Source of the DNA: Pseudomonas sp. GCEP-101
GTDB lineage: Bacteria; Pseudomonadota; Gammaproteobacteria; Pseudomonadales; Pseudomonadaceae
Reading direction: 5' to 3'
Assembly (NCBI RefSeq): GCF_025133575.1
Contig: NZ_CP104011.1
Location: forward strand, 3,728,965-3,792,964
Length of the DNA stretch: 64,000 bases
Shown: positions 28,148 through 36,547 of the stretch, piece after piece
Numbering within the stretch: the stretch's first letter is position 1
Layout: each line of letters starts with the position of its first letter
The notes under the pieces: model-generated
The model's database searches: none
Seen by the model: the letters and a program-made list of their open reading frames with translations, nothing else
What the model was told of the DNA's origin: nothing
Position numbers and translations under genes: made by a program

Positions 28148-28465
28148 TCAGAAGCGGATGCGGCCGGTGAAGGCGTCCTTGAGCATCACCCAGTCGCCCA
28201 TCAGCGACCACAGCGGGTACTTGAAGGTGGCCGGGCGGTTCTTCTCGAACACGAAGTGGCCCACCCAGGCGAAGCCATAACCGGCCAGCGGCATGGCCAG
28301 CAGCCACAGCCACTGCCCGCTGAGGAGGGCGTAGGCGAGGATCGACAGCACCAGCAGGCTGCCCACGTAGTGCAGGCGGCGGCACACGGGGTTGCTGTGC
28401 TCCTGCAGGTAATACGGGTAGAACTCGGCGAAGCTCTGGAATCGATCGGCGGTCTGGGTGCTCAT
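28148..28465 (-). CDS. DUF962 / Mpo1-like membrane protein
   Basis: A 105-aa protein beginning MSTQTADRFQSFAEFYPYYL. The His-containing motifs EHSNPVCRRLHYVG and GFAWVGHFVFEKNRPATFKY are the conserved metal-ligand segments of the DUF962/Mpo1 family, with two to three helices between. Yeast Mpo1 is an Fe(II)-dependent dioxygenase that alpha-oxidises 2-hydroxy fatty acids, so a lipid oxidation role is plausible but untested here. AGGAGGTGCGCC precedes the ATG. It is convergent with the glycosyltransferase gene, four bases apart. Confidence 0.8.
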   Translation of the reverse strand: MSTQTADRFQSFAEFYPYYLQEHSNPVCRRLHYVGSLLVLSILAYALLSGQWLWLLAMPLAGYGFAWVGHFVFEKNRPATFKYPLWSLMGDWVMLKDAFTGRIRF

Positions 28466-28613
28466 GGCGCACCTCCTGTTGTTGTGGTGGCGCCAGTGTA
28501 GGCCGCCGTCTTCAGACTTGCGGATGACATAGGGGGCCAGTTTAGTATCCCCCTGTGCCGCCGGCCTATCCGACCGTTCGGCGCGGATCACCACCATAAC
28601 CAGAAGAAACTGC

Positions 28614-29612
28614 ATGCCTGAGCGTACGACCCTGTCGAGCTGGGTGCGGGGGATCGTCCAGTCGCTGGAGCTGGAAGGCCTCGACTGCCGCGCGCTGTTC
28701 ACCGAACTGGAGCTGGACTTCGCCGCTCTCGACGACCCCGACGCACGCTTCCCGCAGGACGCCATGAGCCGTCTGTGGAACCGCGCCGTGGAGCTGTCCG
28801 GCAACCCGGCCATCGGCCTGAACATTGCCCGCGTGCACACCCCGGCGTTCCCCGTGGTGGGCTATGCGCTGATGTCCAGCCGCAACCTGGCCGAGGGCTT
28901 CGAGCGCCTGGAGCGCTACCAGCGGATCATCGCCGAGGGCGCCGACCTGACCTTCCGCCGCCTGCCCGAGGGCTGCCTGTACCGCATCGTCGTGCATGGC
29001 GATCGCCTGCCGGTGCCGCGGCAGAGCGCGGAGTGCTCGCTGGCCAGCCTGATCGCCATGCTGCGCTGGATCACCGGGCGGGCGATAAGGCCGCTGGAAG
29101 TGCGCCTGGCCGGCGAGGCGCCGCCGGATGTCGAACCCTACCGCGCGCTGTTCCAGGCGCCACTGAGTTTTGGCCACGCGGACTGCGCGATGCTGTTCTC
29201 CCACGAGGACATGAACGCGCCGCTGCCCACCGCCAACGAAGAACTGGCGCGCCTGCACGACCGCTTCGCCGGTGAGTACCTGGCGCGCTTCGTCAGCAGC
29301 CGCTTCAGCCACCAGACGCGCCAGGTGCTGTGCCGCCTGCTGCCCCAGGGCGAGCCCAAGCGCGAGAGCGTGGCGCAGGCGCTGCACCTGTCCGAGCGCA
29401 CCCTGCAGCGTCGGTTGCAGGAAGAGGGCACCAGCTACCAGCAGTTGCTCGACGACACCCGCCGCGAGCTGGCCCAGCAGTACCTCGCCACGCCGCGCAT
29501 GACGCTACTGGAGGTCGCCTACCTGCTGGGCTTCTCCGAGCCGAGCAACTTCTTCCGCGCCTTCCGCCGCTGGTTCGGCAAGACGCCGGGGGAGTACCGC
29601 GAAGAACTGTGA
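28614..29612 (+). CDS. AraC-family transcriptional regulator
   Basis: A 332-aa regulator with an N-terminal arabinose-binding-like domain of the OruR/ArgR type (residues 10-200, with FPVVGYALMSSRNLAEGFER) and a C-terminal double helix-turn-helix (VAQALHLSERTLQRRLQEEG and LLEVAYLLGFSEPSNFFRAF). It is divergent from the DUF962 gene with a 148-bp gap, so that gene is a possible target. The effector is unknown. REP elements follow the stop. Confidence 0.87.
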   Translation: MPERTTLSSWVRGIVQSLELEGLDCRALFTELELDFAALDDPDARFPQDAMSRLWNRAVELSGNPAIGLNIARVHTPAFPVVGYALMSSRNLAEGFERLERYQRIIAEGADLTFRRLPEGCLYRIVVHGDRLPVPRQSAECSLASLIAMLRWITGRAIRPLEVRLAGEAPPDVEPYRALFQAPLSFGHADCAMLFSHEDMNAPLPTANEELARLHDRFAGEYLARFVSSRFSHQTRQVLCRLLPQGEPKRESVAQALHLSERTLQRRLQEEGTSYQQLLDDTRRELAQQYLATPRMTLLEVAYLLGFSEPSNFFRAFRRWFGKTPGEYREEL

Positions 29613-29617
29613 GCTGT

Positions 29618-29695
29618 TGTAGGAGCGAGCTTGCTCGCGAAGGGATTCCCGGCGGCTGCGGCGTCAAGCGGTTCGCGAGCAAGCTCGCTCCTACA
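29618..29695. repeat. REPIN-like inverted pair of REP elements (family A, GAGC/GCTC subtype)
   Basis: TGTAGGAGCGAGCTTGCTCG and its reverse complement flank 29 bp. The element begins six bases after the AraC-family stop codon. Confidence 0.85.
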
Positions 29696-29734
29696 AAGGC
29701 TGCGCCACGTGCCGGCGCTCCCGGTATGCGCGTT

Positions 29735-29816
29735 TGTAGGATGGATGGAGCGCAGCGACACCCATGCTGCCGGTGCCGGGATTGACGGGTATCGCTTCGC
29801 TCCACGCCATCCTGCG
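29735..29816. repeat. Family D palindromic repeat (GTAGGATGG type)
   Basis: TGTAGGATGGATGGAGCGCA at the left and TCGCTCCACGCCATCCTGCG at the right are near-complementary arms around GACACCCATGC and ATTGACGGGTATCG. Only one copy is seen in this window, but it has the same overall form as families A and C. The 29613-29851 interval holds only repeats. Confidence 0.55.
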
Positions 29817-29851
29817 GCGTGTTCATCCGGCCAATGGGGCTGTCAGGGCGA

Positions 29852-31306
29852 TCAATGCCGCCAGAACGCCGGGGTGAACAGCACCAGCACGGTGATGATC
29901 TCCAGCCGCCCCAGCAGCATGCCGCCGCACAGCAGCCATTTGGCCGCGTCCGGCAGCGAGGCGAAGTTGCCCGACGGGCCGATGATCGGCCCCATGCCCG
30001 GCCCGACGCCGGCCACGGTGCTGGCCGCGCCGGTGAGCGAGGTCATCCAGTCCAGGCCGAGGAACGACAGGCCCAGCGCCAGGCCGCCGACAGTGGCGCC
30101 GAAGAAGAACGAGAAGGTCAGGATCGAGCGCACGATCTCTTCGTCCAAGCGGTGGCCGTTGTAGCTCTGGCGGATCACCGCGCGCGGGTGGATCAGCTGG
30201 TACAGGCTGGCGCGCAGCAGGGTGTAGGCCACCTGGAAGCGGAAGATCTTGATGCCGCCGGCGGTGGAGCCGGAGCAGCCACCGATGAAGCCCAGGTAGA
30301 AGAACAGCATGATCGAGAAGTGGCCCCACAGGCTGTAGTCGCCCAGCGCGAAGCCGGTGGTGGTGACCACCGAGGTGACGTTCACCGCGACGATGCGGAA
30401 GGCGTCCAGCCACGGCAGGCCGGAGTTCACCGAGTACCAGGTGCCCATCACCAGCCAGGTGAACACCAGCAGGCCGAGAAAACCATGCACCTGGTGATCG
30501 CGGATCAGCGCCTTGCGGTTGCCGCGCAGGGTGGCGACGTAGAGCACGAAGGGAATGCTGCCCAGGATCATCACCATCACCGCGACCCAGTGCACCGCCG
30601 GCTGGTGCCATTTGGCCAGGGACTGGTCGGAGGTGGAGAAGCCGCCGGTGGAGATCGCCGACATGGCGTGGTTGAGCGAGTCGAACAGGCCCATGCCGGC
30701 CCACCAGAAGGCCAGGGTGCCGGCGATGGTGATGGCGACGTACACCCCGACGATGTACTTGGCCACCATGTGCGAGCGCGGCATGACCTTGTCGGAGCGG
30801 TCCGAGGATTCGGTCTGGAACAGGCGCATGCCGCCGATGCGCAGCATCGGCAGGATCGCCACCGCCATGGCGATGAAGCCGATGCCGCCCAGCCAGTGCA
30901 GCAGCGAGCGCCAGATGAGGATGCCCGGGGACATCTTGTCCAGCCCGGAGAGGATGGTCGAGCCGGTGGCGGTTATCCCCGACATGCTCTCGAAGATCGC
31001 GTCGGTGAAGCTGATGTGCCGGGCGAACATGAAGGGCAGGGCGGAGAAGAAGCAGACGATCACCCAGCTCGACACGGTGAGCATGTACATGTCCCGCGGG
31101 CGCAGGTGCACCTGCTCGGGGCGGCCGGGGATGACCATGCCCAGCCCGCAGGTGAAGGTGATGATGGCCGACCAGATGAAGGGGTGCAGTTCGTTGGCGC
31201 GGCCGTAGTAGAGCAGCGTGGCCATGGGGACCAGCATGGCGACCGCCAGCGTGATCACGAAGATGCCGATGATGAATCCGAGGGTGCGTAGTGTCGGCAG
31301 GGCCAT
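29852..31306 (-). CDS. trkH: Trk-system potassium uptake protein TrkH
   Basis: A 484-aa inner-membrane potassium translocator made of four helix-pore-helix repeats. The pore signatures are visible (MSGITATGSTIL, ISTGGFSTSDQS, VTSVVTTTGFALGDY, GCSGSTAGGIKIF). ATG 31306 starts MALPTLRTLGFIIGIFVITL and gives the usual TrkH length. An in-frame start near 31459 would add a basic non-membrane stretch and overlap the divergent promoter region. It works with the NAD-binding gate TrkA, which is not in this window. Confidence 0.93.
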   Translation of the reverse strand: MALPTLRTLGFIIGIFVITLAVAMLVPMATLLYYGRANELHPFIWSAIITFTCGLGMVIPGRPEQVHLRPRDMYMLTVSSWVIVCFFSALPFMFARHISFTDAIFESMSGITATGSTILSGLDKMSPGILIWRSLLHWLGGIGFIAMAVAILPMLRIGGMRLFQTESSDRSDKVMPRSHMVAKYIVGVYVAITIAGTLAFWWAGMGLFDSLNHAMSAISTGGFSTSDQSLAKWHQPAVHWVAVMVMILGSIPFVLYVATLRGNRKALIRDHQVHGFLGLLVFTWLVMGTWYSVNSGLPWLDAFRIVAVNVTSVVTTTGFALGDYSLWGHFSIMLFFYLGFIGGCSGSTAGGIKIFRFQVAYTLLRASLYQLIHPRAVIRQSYNGHRLDEEIVRSILTFSFFFGATVGGLALGLSFLGLDWMTSLTGAASTVAGVGPGMGPIIGPSGNFASLPDAAKWLLCGGMLLGRLEIITVLVLFTPAFWRH

Positions 31307-31461
31307 GCGCTGAGGTCTGAAACAAGTGGGAATCGGCCATTTTACCTGTCGTCCGCCGCCTGTAAACCGAGTGAAATCTCCCTCTTCACAAGCGCAACGG
31401 GATGGATAGAATCTGCCTTCGCCCGCCGGCGCTCGCCGGTTTCTCTGGTGCTTTCGCATCC

Positions 31462-31833
31462 ATGTCCACTCACAATCCGTGTTTGAATTGCGGCGCCTGC
31501 TGTGCGCATTTTCGTGTGTCCTTCTATTTCGGCGAGTGCCGCTCCGCCGGCGGTGTCGTCCCCGATGAACAGGTGGTCCAGGTCAGCCCGCACCTGGTGG
31601 CCATGCGCGGTACCGACGTGCGCCCGTCGCGCTGTACCGCGCTGCTGGGTGATGTCGGCTGCGGGGTGCGCTGCACCCTGTACGAGCAGCGCTCCTCGAC
31701 CTGCCGGGAGTTCGAGGCTTCCTGGACCGATGGCGTGCACAACCCCAACTGCGACACGGCCCGCGCCGCCTATGGCCTGCCGCCGCTGACGCCGCCGGTG
31801 TTGCCGACCCTGTCGCCCGACCGGGTGGCGTGA
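31462..31833 (+). CDS. YkgJ-family cysteine cluster protein
   Basis: A 123-aa protein starting MSTHNPCLNCGACCAHFRVS with the CxxCxxCC cluster of the YkgJ (Fe-S or zinc) family. Further Cys occur in FGECRS, SRCTALL, VGCGVRCTLY, SSTCREF and PNCDTA. The ATG at 31462 puts the cluster at the N-terminus as in homologues; a 60-bp upstream extension is unsupported. It is divergent from trkH and followed 77 bp later by a nitroreductase gene. Family members are thought to bind Fe-S; no precise function is known. Confidence 0.82.
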   Translation: MSTHNPCLNCGACCAHFRVSFYFGECRSAGGVVPDEQVVQVSPHLVAMRGTDVRPSRCTALLGDVGCGVRCTLYEQRSSTCREFEASWTDGVHNPNCDTARAAYGLPPLTPPVLPTLSPDRVA

Positions 31834-31910
31834 GGCGCGTTCACGCGCTGGGCAAATGCGAACCCTTTGCGTCTACAATGGCGGCTTTCGAGATTGACTG
31901 GAGGCAGCCC

Positions 31911-32471
31911 ATGGAGGCTCTCGACGCGTTGCTCAACCGTGTGTCCCACGCCCGCCTGAGCGAGCCGGCACCCACCGCCGAGCAACTGGATCGCCTGTTC
32001 CGCAGCGCGCTGCGCGCCCCGGACCACGGGCAGCTGCGCCCGTGGCGCTTCCTTACCGTGGCGGGCGAGGCGCGCACGGCGCTGGGGGAATTGTTCGCCC
32101 GCGCCATCGCCGCGAAGGAGCCGGACGGTAAGCCCGAGGCGCTGGACAAGGCGCGCGCCATGCCGCTGCGCGCACCATTGCTGGTGGTGGCCGTGGCGCG
32201 CCTGCAGGATCACCCCAAGGTGCCGGAGATCGAGCAGTGGCTGGCGGCGGGGTGTGCCGCCCACGGCATCATCCAGGCGGCCTATGTGGAAGGGTTGGGC
32301 GCGATGTGGCGCACCGGCCCGCTGGCGTTCGATCCGCTGGTGCGCGAAGGGCTCGGCCTGGCGGAGAACGAACGCATCGTCGGTTTCATCTACCTCGGCA
32401 CGCCGGTCGGCGAATTGCGCCGCCCGGCGCCGCTGGTCCCGGCCGAGTTCGTCAGCGCCTGGCAGGGCTGA
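31911..32471 (+). CDS. Nitroreductase-family protein (YdjA-like)
   Basis: A 186-aa FMN-dependent oxidoreductase. The FMN-binding segment FRSALRAPDHGQLRPWRFL (residues about 25-43) and the C-terminal GFIYLGTP are conserved YdjA features. The start at 31911 has GGAGG with good spacing. Such proteins reduce nitro-aromatics or quinones with NAD(P)H, but the natural substrate is unknown. Its stop overlaps the convergent gene at 32452 by 20 bp. Confidence 0.88.
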   Translation: MEALDALLNRVSHARLSEPAPTAEQLDRLFRSALRAPDHGQLRPWRFLTVAGEARTALGELFARAIAAKEPDGKPEALDKARAMPLRAPLLVVAVARLQDHPKVPEIEQWLAAGCAAHGIIQAAYVEGLGAMWRTGPLAFDPLVREGLGLAENERIVGFIYLGTPVGELRRPAPLVPAEFVSAWQG

Positions 32472-32946
32472 GCGGCAGCTCCAGGCGAACGGTCCAGCTC
32501 CCGGCCTGATTGGCAGAGCGGGGTGCGCGCCAGAGCAGGTGCCCGCCCTGCCACGCGGCCAGGCGCCGCGCCGGCGGCAGCGCCTCCGGCAGCCAGCCCA
32601 GGGCGTGCGGGTCGTAGCCCTGCAGGTCCAGGCGCAATTCGCCGTGTGCGGAGCTGAGCGACAGTTCCAGCGCCGCGTGCGGATGGTGCGCCAGCGCTCC
32701 TTCCAGTAGCGAATCCAGGGCTTCGCCCAGCGCGTCGGGCCAGCTTTCCAGCGGCCAGGTGCCGCTCTGCGGCAGGCTCAGGCGCAAGCCCGGCCAGCGT
32801 GCCCGCCATTGGGCGGCCAGGCGCGCCAGCTCCACCGCCAGCACCAGGTACTGCGGGTCGTCATAGGGCTCGCTGCGCAGCAGGGCGGCCGGCGGCAGCG
32901 GTGGTTGCGCGGCGGGGATCGGGGTAGCGAAGGCGGGAAGGCTCAT
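32452..32946 (-). CDS. Degenerate histidine-kinase ATPase-like protein
   Basis: A 164-aa protein with no HisKA part. The region from about residue 70 (LGEALDSLLEGALAHHPHAA, then ELRLDLQGYDPHALGWLPEA and the end TVRLELPLSPARR) looks like the GHKL ATPase fold of sensor kinases, with the N box reduced to LDSLLEGALAHH and no intact G boxes. It would probably not bind ATP well. It is 26 bp downstream of the Cpx-like sensor kinase and in the same direction, so it may modulate that kinase. This reading is inference from faint similarity. Confidence 0.55.
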   Translation of the reverse strand: MSLPAFATPIPAAQPPLPPAALLRSEPYDDPQYLVLAVELARLAAQWRARWPGLRLSLPQSGTWPLESWPDALGEALDSLLEGALAHHPHAALELSLSSAHGELRLDLQGYDPHALGWLPEALPPARRLAAWQGGHLLWRAPRSANQAGSWTVRLELPLSPARR

Positions 32947-32972
32947 GCTGGCTCTCCGTGAATACGCTCGGT

Positions 32973-34307
32973 TCAGGCGGTCTGGCGGCGCAGCGGCAAA
33001 TCGATGCTGGCCAGGAAACCGCCGTCGGGGTGGTTGCTCAGGCGCAGCCGTCCGTGGTGCCGCTCGATGGCGCGCCGGGCGATGGCCAGGCCCAGGCCGT
33101 GGCCGGGGCTGCTCTGGTTGGGCGCGCGGAAGAACGGCTCGCCCAGTTGCGCCAGGTGGTCTTCGCCGGCGCCAGGGCCGTGGTCGCGCACGCTCAGGTG
33201 CAGACGCTCGCCTTCGATCTGCGCCTGCACCTGCAGCGGCTGCTCCGCCGGGTTGAAGCGCAGGGCATTGCGCAGCAGGTTGTCGAGGGCGCGTTCGAGC
33301 ATGTCCGGCCAGCCGTCGACGGCCAGGTGCGGGGCGATGTCGAGCTGGATGTTCTGCTCCGGGTAGAGCAGTTGCGCGTCATCGCGCAGGCGCTGGAACA
33401 GCGGCAGCAGTTCGATGCGGCTGGTCGGGCCGGGCTCGGCGTCGAGGCGGGCGAGGGCGAGGATTTCGCCGATCAGCGCTTCCAGGCGGTCGCATTCCTG
33501 CTCCAGGCGCGGCCACATGGCGGCACGCTGCTCGGGGTCGGCGCGTTCGGCCAGGGCCAGGGCGATGCGCAGGCGCGCCAGTGGCGAGCGCAGTTCGTGG
33601 GAGACATCGCGCAGGAGCTGGCGCTGGCTGCCGATCAACCCTTGCAGGCGGGCACCCATGCGGTTGAAGTCGCGGGCCAGCACGCCCAGTTCGTCGCCGC
33701 GGCGGGACAGGCGGGCGAGGCTGTCCTGTTGATAACTGGTCTGGCCGAGGTCATGCACGGCGCGGCGCAGGCGGTTCAGCGGGCGGGTGATGGACAGCGT
33801 CAGCAGCAGGCTGAACACGGTCAGCACCACCAGGGCGATGCCCAGGGCGCTCAGCGGCCAGAGCAGGCTGCTGCGGTGCCAGGCCTGCAGCGTCGGGTGC
33901 GGAATTCGGTAGATGAACAGGTAGGTCTGGTCGGTGCGGCTGCTGGTGTATTCCTGGCTCAGCTGGCGCCAGGGGAAGCGCGGCAGCTCGTTGCGGTCGA
34001 AGTTGCCGCGCGGGCGTGGCGGGCGCGGCAGGTAGGTGCCGTTCACCAGGCGCTGGCCGGTCTCGTCGAGCACCTGCACCGAGAGTTCGTATTGCTGCCG
34101 GCGGCTCTCCAGCAATTGCTGGGCGGCATCCGGGCCTTGCGTCTCGTAGAGCAAAGTCCATTGCTTGGCGATGTCGTGCAGCCCGGGATAGCGGGCGATG
34201 ACCCAGGTGTCCTGGTTCAGCGCGCGGCCCAGCAGGATCGACAATCCGGCCACCAGCAGCAGGGCGAGCCAGAAGGCGGCGAGGATCCGCCAGAAGAGTG
34301 AACGCAT
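32973..34307 (-). CDS. Envelope-stress sensor histidine kinase (CpxA-like)
   Basis: A 444-aa inner-membrane kinase. One helix near the N-terminus, a periplasmic domain (about 30-155), a second helix (LSALGIALVVLTVFSLLLTL), HAMP, HisKA with H237 in DVSHELRSPLARLRI, and an ATPase domain with LDNLLRNALRF, DHGPGAGED and GHGLGLAIARR are all present. AGGAAG just upstream supports ATG 34307 over 34328. It is encoded behind a Spy/CpxP-like gene and a CpxR-like regulator, so it probably senses misfolded envelope proteins. The symbol cpxA is likely but left blank. Confidence 0.87.
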   Translation of the reverse strand: MRSLFWRILAAFWLALLLVAGLSILLGRALNQDTWVIARYPGLHDIAKQWTLLYETQGPDAAQQLLESRRQQYELSVQVLDETGQRLVNGTYLPRPPRPRGNFDRNELPRFPWRQLSQEYTSSRTDQTYLFIYRIPHPTLQAWHRSSLLWPLSALGIALVVLTVFSLLLTLSITRPLNRLRRAVHDLGQTSYQQDSLARLSRRGDELGVLARDFNRMGARLQGLIGSQRQLLRDVSHELRSPLARLRIALALAERADPEQRAAMWPRLEQECDRLEALIGEILALARLDAEPGPTSRIELLPLFQRLRDDAQLLYPEQNIQLDIAPHLAVDGWPDMLERALDNLLRNALRFNPAEQPLQVQAQIEGERLHLSVRDHGPGAGEDHLAQLGEPFFRAPNQSSPGHGLGLAIARRAIERHHGRLRLSNHPDGGFLASIDLPLRRQTA

Positions 34308-34355
34308 GGTCTTCCTGTTCAGCCGCATGGTGTATCCAGTGTCGGGGCTTCATGG

Positions 34356-34382
34356 CAGGGCGCCGGGTTGAAACCCGGCGCC
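34356..34382 (-). terminator. Hairpin between the Spy-like and sensor kinase genes
   Basis: GGCGCCGGGTT-ga-AACCCGGCGCC is an 11-bp perfect stem with a very short loop. It could reduce read-through from the highly expressed Spy-like gene into the kinase gene or protect its mRNA end. No T run follows on the minus strand. Confidence 0.5.
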
Positions 34383-34400
34383 TGCGGTGGCTGGAGCGAA

Positions 34401-34862
34401 TCAGTTGCTCTTCGCGCCGTCCTTCTGGGCCTTCCAGCTCTGGAATTCAGCCCATTCGGCCTTGCGCTGTTCGCGCTGCTTCTTCAGCTCGTCGAACTTC
34501 TTCTGCTGTTCGGGGGTGAGGATGCCGCGAATGCTGGCGTCGGTCTTGTCGTGGTTGGCCTTGAGCTCGTCCTGCATGGCTTTGCGGTCGCCTTCGGGCA
34601 GCTTGTTCCAGTACTTCTCGGTGATCGCGCGGCGATCCTTCATCGAGTCGCCCATCACCTTGCCGACTTGCTGGCGCTGGTCCTGGGTCAGGTTCAGTTC
34701 GCGGAACGCGCCGCCGTGTTCGCCACGCGGGCCGTGCATGCCCGGGCCTTGTTCCTTCATGAACGGGGCGGGCGGCGGAGCGTCGGTCGGCGCCGGAGTG
34801 GCCGCCAGCGCGACGGTCGGCAGGGCGGCAGCGATCAGCAGGGCGGTCAGGGTCTTGCGCAT
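34401..34862 (-). CDS. Spy/CpxP-family periplasmic chaperone-like protein (LTXXQ motif)
   Basis: A 153-aa exported protein: signal peptide MRKTLTALLIAAALPTVALA, a Pro- and Gly-rich linker, then a helical cradle with both family motifs, LTQDQR and LTPEQQKKFDELK. Spy/CpxP proteins bind unfolded periplasmic proteins and, in the Cpx system, hold the sensor kinase inactive. The start has AGGAG upstream (GAAAGGAGAAACACC). It lies between the response regulator and sensor genes, which supports a feedback role. Confidence 0.87.
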   Translation of the reverse strand: MRKTLTALLIAAALPTVALAATPAPTDAPPPAPFMKEQGPGMHGPRGEHGGAFRELNLTQDQRQQVGKVMGDSMKDRRAITEKYWNKLPEGDRKAMQDELKANHDKTDASIRGILTPEQQKKFDELKKQREQRKAEWAEFQSWKAQKDGAKSN

Positions 34863-35031
34863 GGTGTTTCTCCTTTCAGGGACCGGTCGTTACCGGATGA
34901 GCCCAGTCTAGGGTTGGCAAGGTCAAGGGCGGTCAGCCACAGGTAAAGCTTCGGTAAAGATTCGGTGAAGCCCGGCTGGAAACCTTGCGACGCGCATGCC
35001 AGAGCGGCCCGCGCGCCCGGCGCGGCGGCGC

Positions 35032-35709
35032 TCAGGCGGCGTAGAAGTAGCCGCGCCCGCGCAGGGCGAGGATGCGTGGGCGGCCGTCGGGGTGGCTGCC
35101 GAGCTTCTTGCGCAGGTTGCTCACGTGCATGTCCAGGCTGCGGTCGTAGAGGGTCAGCTTGCGGCCCAGGGCGAGCTGCGCCAGGGCCTGCTTGTCCAGC
35201 GGTTCGCCCGGCTGGCGCAGCAGCGCTTCGAGGATGCGGCTCTCGGAGAGGGTCAGGCTGATCTCTTCGCCGCCGACGGTGGCGACGCCGCGCGACAGGT
35301 TCAGCGCCAGGTCGCCCAGCTCCAGCTGCGCGGTGGGTTGCGCCGGGTGGCTGCGGCGCAGCACGGCGCGCAGGCGGGCGGTCAGCTCGCGCGGGTCGCA
35401 GGGCTTGGCCAGGTAGTCGTCGGCGCCCAGTTCCAGGCCGAGGATGCGGTCCAGCGGCTCGCCGCGGGCAGAGAGCATCAGCACCGGCAGGTCCGGGTGG
35501 TCGCTGCGCAGCGACTTGAGCAGTTCCAGGCCGCTGCCGTCGGGCAGCATGACGTCGAGCACCACCGCGTCCGGCGCGCGGCTGCCCAGGGCGGCGCGGG
35601 CCTGGGCGCCGTCGTGGGCGGCGCGGATGCTGAAGCCTTCCTGGGTCAGCCAGGTGCTCAGCAGTTCGCAGAGTTCGATGTCATCGTCGATCAGCAGCAG
35701 TTCACTCAT
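35032..35709 (-). CDS. OmpR/CpxR-type response regulator
   Basis: A 225-aa regulator with a receiver domain (acidic LLIDDD, phosphoacceptor D52 in VVLDVMLPDG, Lys in LAKPCDPREL) and a winged-helix DNA-binding domain (LYDRSLDMHVSNLRKKLG). It starts at 35709 with MSELLLIDDD; a longer frame to 35805 overlaps the next gene and is rejected. It is the partner of the sensor kinase 730 bp downstream, separated by the Spy-like gene that it probably activates. Confidence 0.9.
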   Translation of the reverse strand: MSELLLIDDDIELCELLSTWLTQEGFSIRAAHDGAQARAALGSRAPDAVVLDVMLPDGSGLELLKSLRSDHPDLPVLMLSARGEPLDRILGLELGADDYLAKPCDPRELTARLRAVLRRSHPAQPTAQLELGDLALNLSRGVATVGGEEISLTLSESRILEALLRQPGEPLDKQALAQLALGRKLTLYDRSLDMHVSNLRKKLGSHPDGRPRILALRGRGYFYAA

Positions 35710-35722
35710 GAAGACGCTTCTT

Positions 35723-36145
35723 TCAGTTGATCCATTCGCGGCGCGAGCGGCGTCGGCCACGGCTGAGCATGCCCAGGATGAACGCCAGCACGGCGGTGCC
35801 GGCACCGGCCACGTACCAGGTCTGCTGCTCGCTGAGCAGGCGCGGCGGCTGGTTGGCCTGGGCCTCGCGCAGTTGCAGTTTCAGCCGCTGGTTTTCCTGG
35901 CTCAGGCGGGCGATACGGGCTTCGTCCTGGCTGTTGTCCGCCGGCGTGGCCTGTTGCGCCGCCAGCGCTTGGCGTTGTTGCTCGCTCTGCGCCAGGCGGC
36001 TCTCCAGGGCCCTGATGCGCTCGTCGGTGCTGGCGGCGTCAGGCTGTGGAGTGGACAGCGCGGCCTCGCTGGAGGGCACAACGGGGTCCTCCGCGTGGGC
36101 GAGCAGGGGCAGGGCGAGACTGAACAGCAGGGGCAGTCGATGCAT
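35723..36145 (-). CDS. Exported coiled-coil protein with C-terminal membrane anchor
   Basis: A 140-aa protein: signal peptide MHRLPLLFSLALPLLAHAED, a long coiled coil (ERIRALESRLAQSEQQRQAL through RLSQENQRLKLQLREAQ), then a C-terminal helix with basic tail (WYVAGAGTAVLAFILGMLSR, then GRRRSRREW). The anchor resembles that of TIGR04211 SH3-and-anchor proteins, but the N-terminal SH3 domain is absent. AAGGAG precedes ATG 36145. It sits just upstream of the CpxR-like gene and may share its transcript, hinting at an envelope role. Confidence 0.65.
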   Translation of the reverse strand: MHRLPLLFSLALPLLAHAEDPVVPSSEAALSTPQPDAASTDERIRALESRLAQSEQQRQALAAQQATPADNSQDEARIARLSQENQRLKLQLREAQANQPPRLLSEQQTWYVAGAGTAVLAFILGMLSRGRRRSRREWIN

Positions 36146-36246
36146 CGCGACTCCTTGTTCGATGGCAGTACCGACCTCGACGAGGCGGTGGATTCGGCTG
36201 CGCATCCCCGGCGTCCCTGCCCTGGGGTTGCAACGATGGTGGATCG

Positions 36247-36546
36247 TTACGGCAATACTTTCTTGAACGGCTTGACCACGACCTCGGCGTAGACGCCGGC
36301 GGCGCGGTACGGGTCGGCGTCGGCCCAGGCCTGGGCGGCGGCCAGGGAGTCGAATTCGGCGACGATCAGGCTGCCGGTGAAGCCGGCGGCGCCCGGGTCG
36401 TTGCTGTCGATGGCCGGGTGCGGGCCGGCCAACACCAGGCGGCCTTCTTCCTTCAACTGCTCCAGGCGTGCGATGTGCGCGGGACGGGCAGCCAGACGGC
36501 GTTCTTGGGAAGCGGTGATATCACGGGCAATGATCGCGTAGAGCAT
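36247..36546 (-). CDS. YciI-family protein
   Basis: A 99-aa dimeric ferredoxin-like protein starting [20 protein letters not shown]. The conserved His-Asp features of the family are visible in [11 protein letters not shown] and in [25 protein letters not shown] precedes ATG 36546, which lies just 2 bp downstream of the yciB stop, so the two are cotranscribed. The biochemical role of YciI proteins is unsettled; some are dehydrochlorinase or muconolactone-isomerase-like. Confidence 0.85.
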   Translation of the reverse strand: MLYAIIARDITASQERRLAARPAHIARLEQLKEEGRLVLAGPHPAIDSNDPGAAGFTGSLIVAEFDSLAAAQAWADADPYRAAGVYAEVVVKPFKKVLP

Positions 36547-36547
36547 G

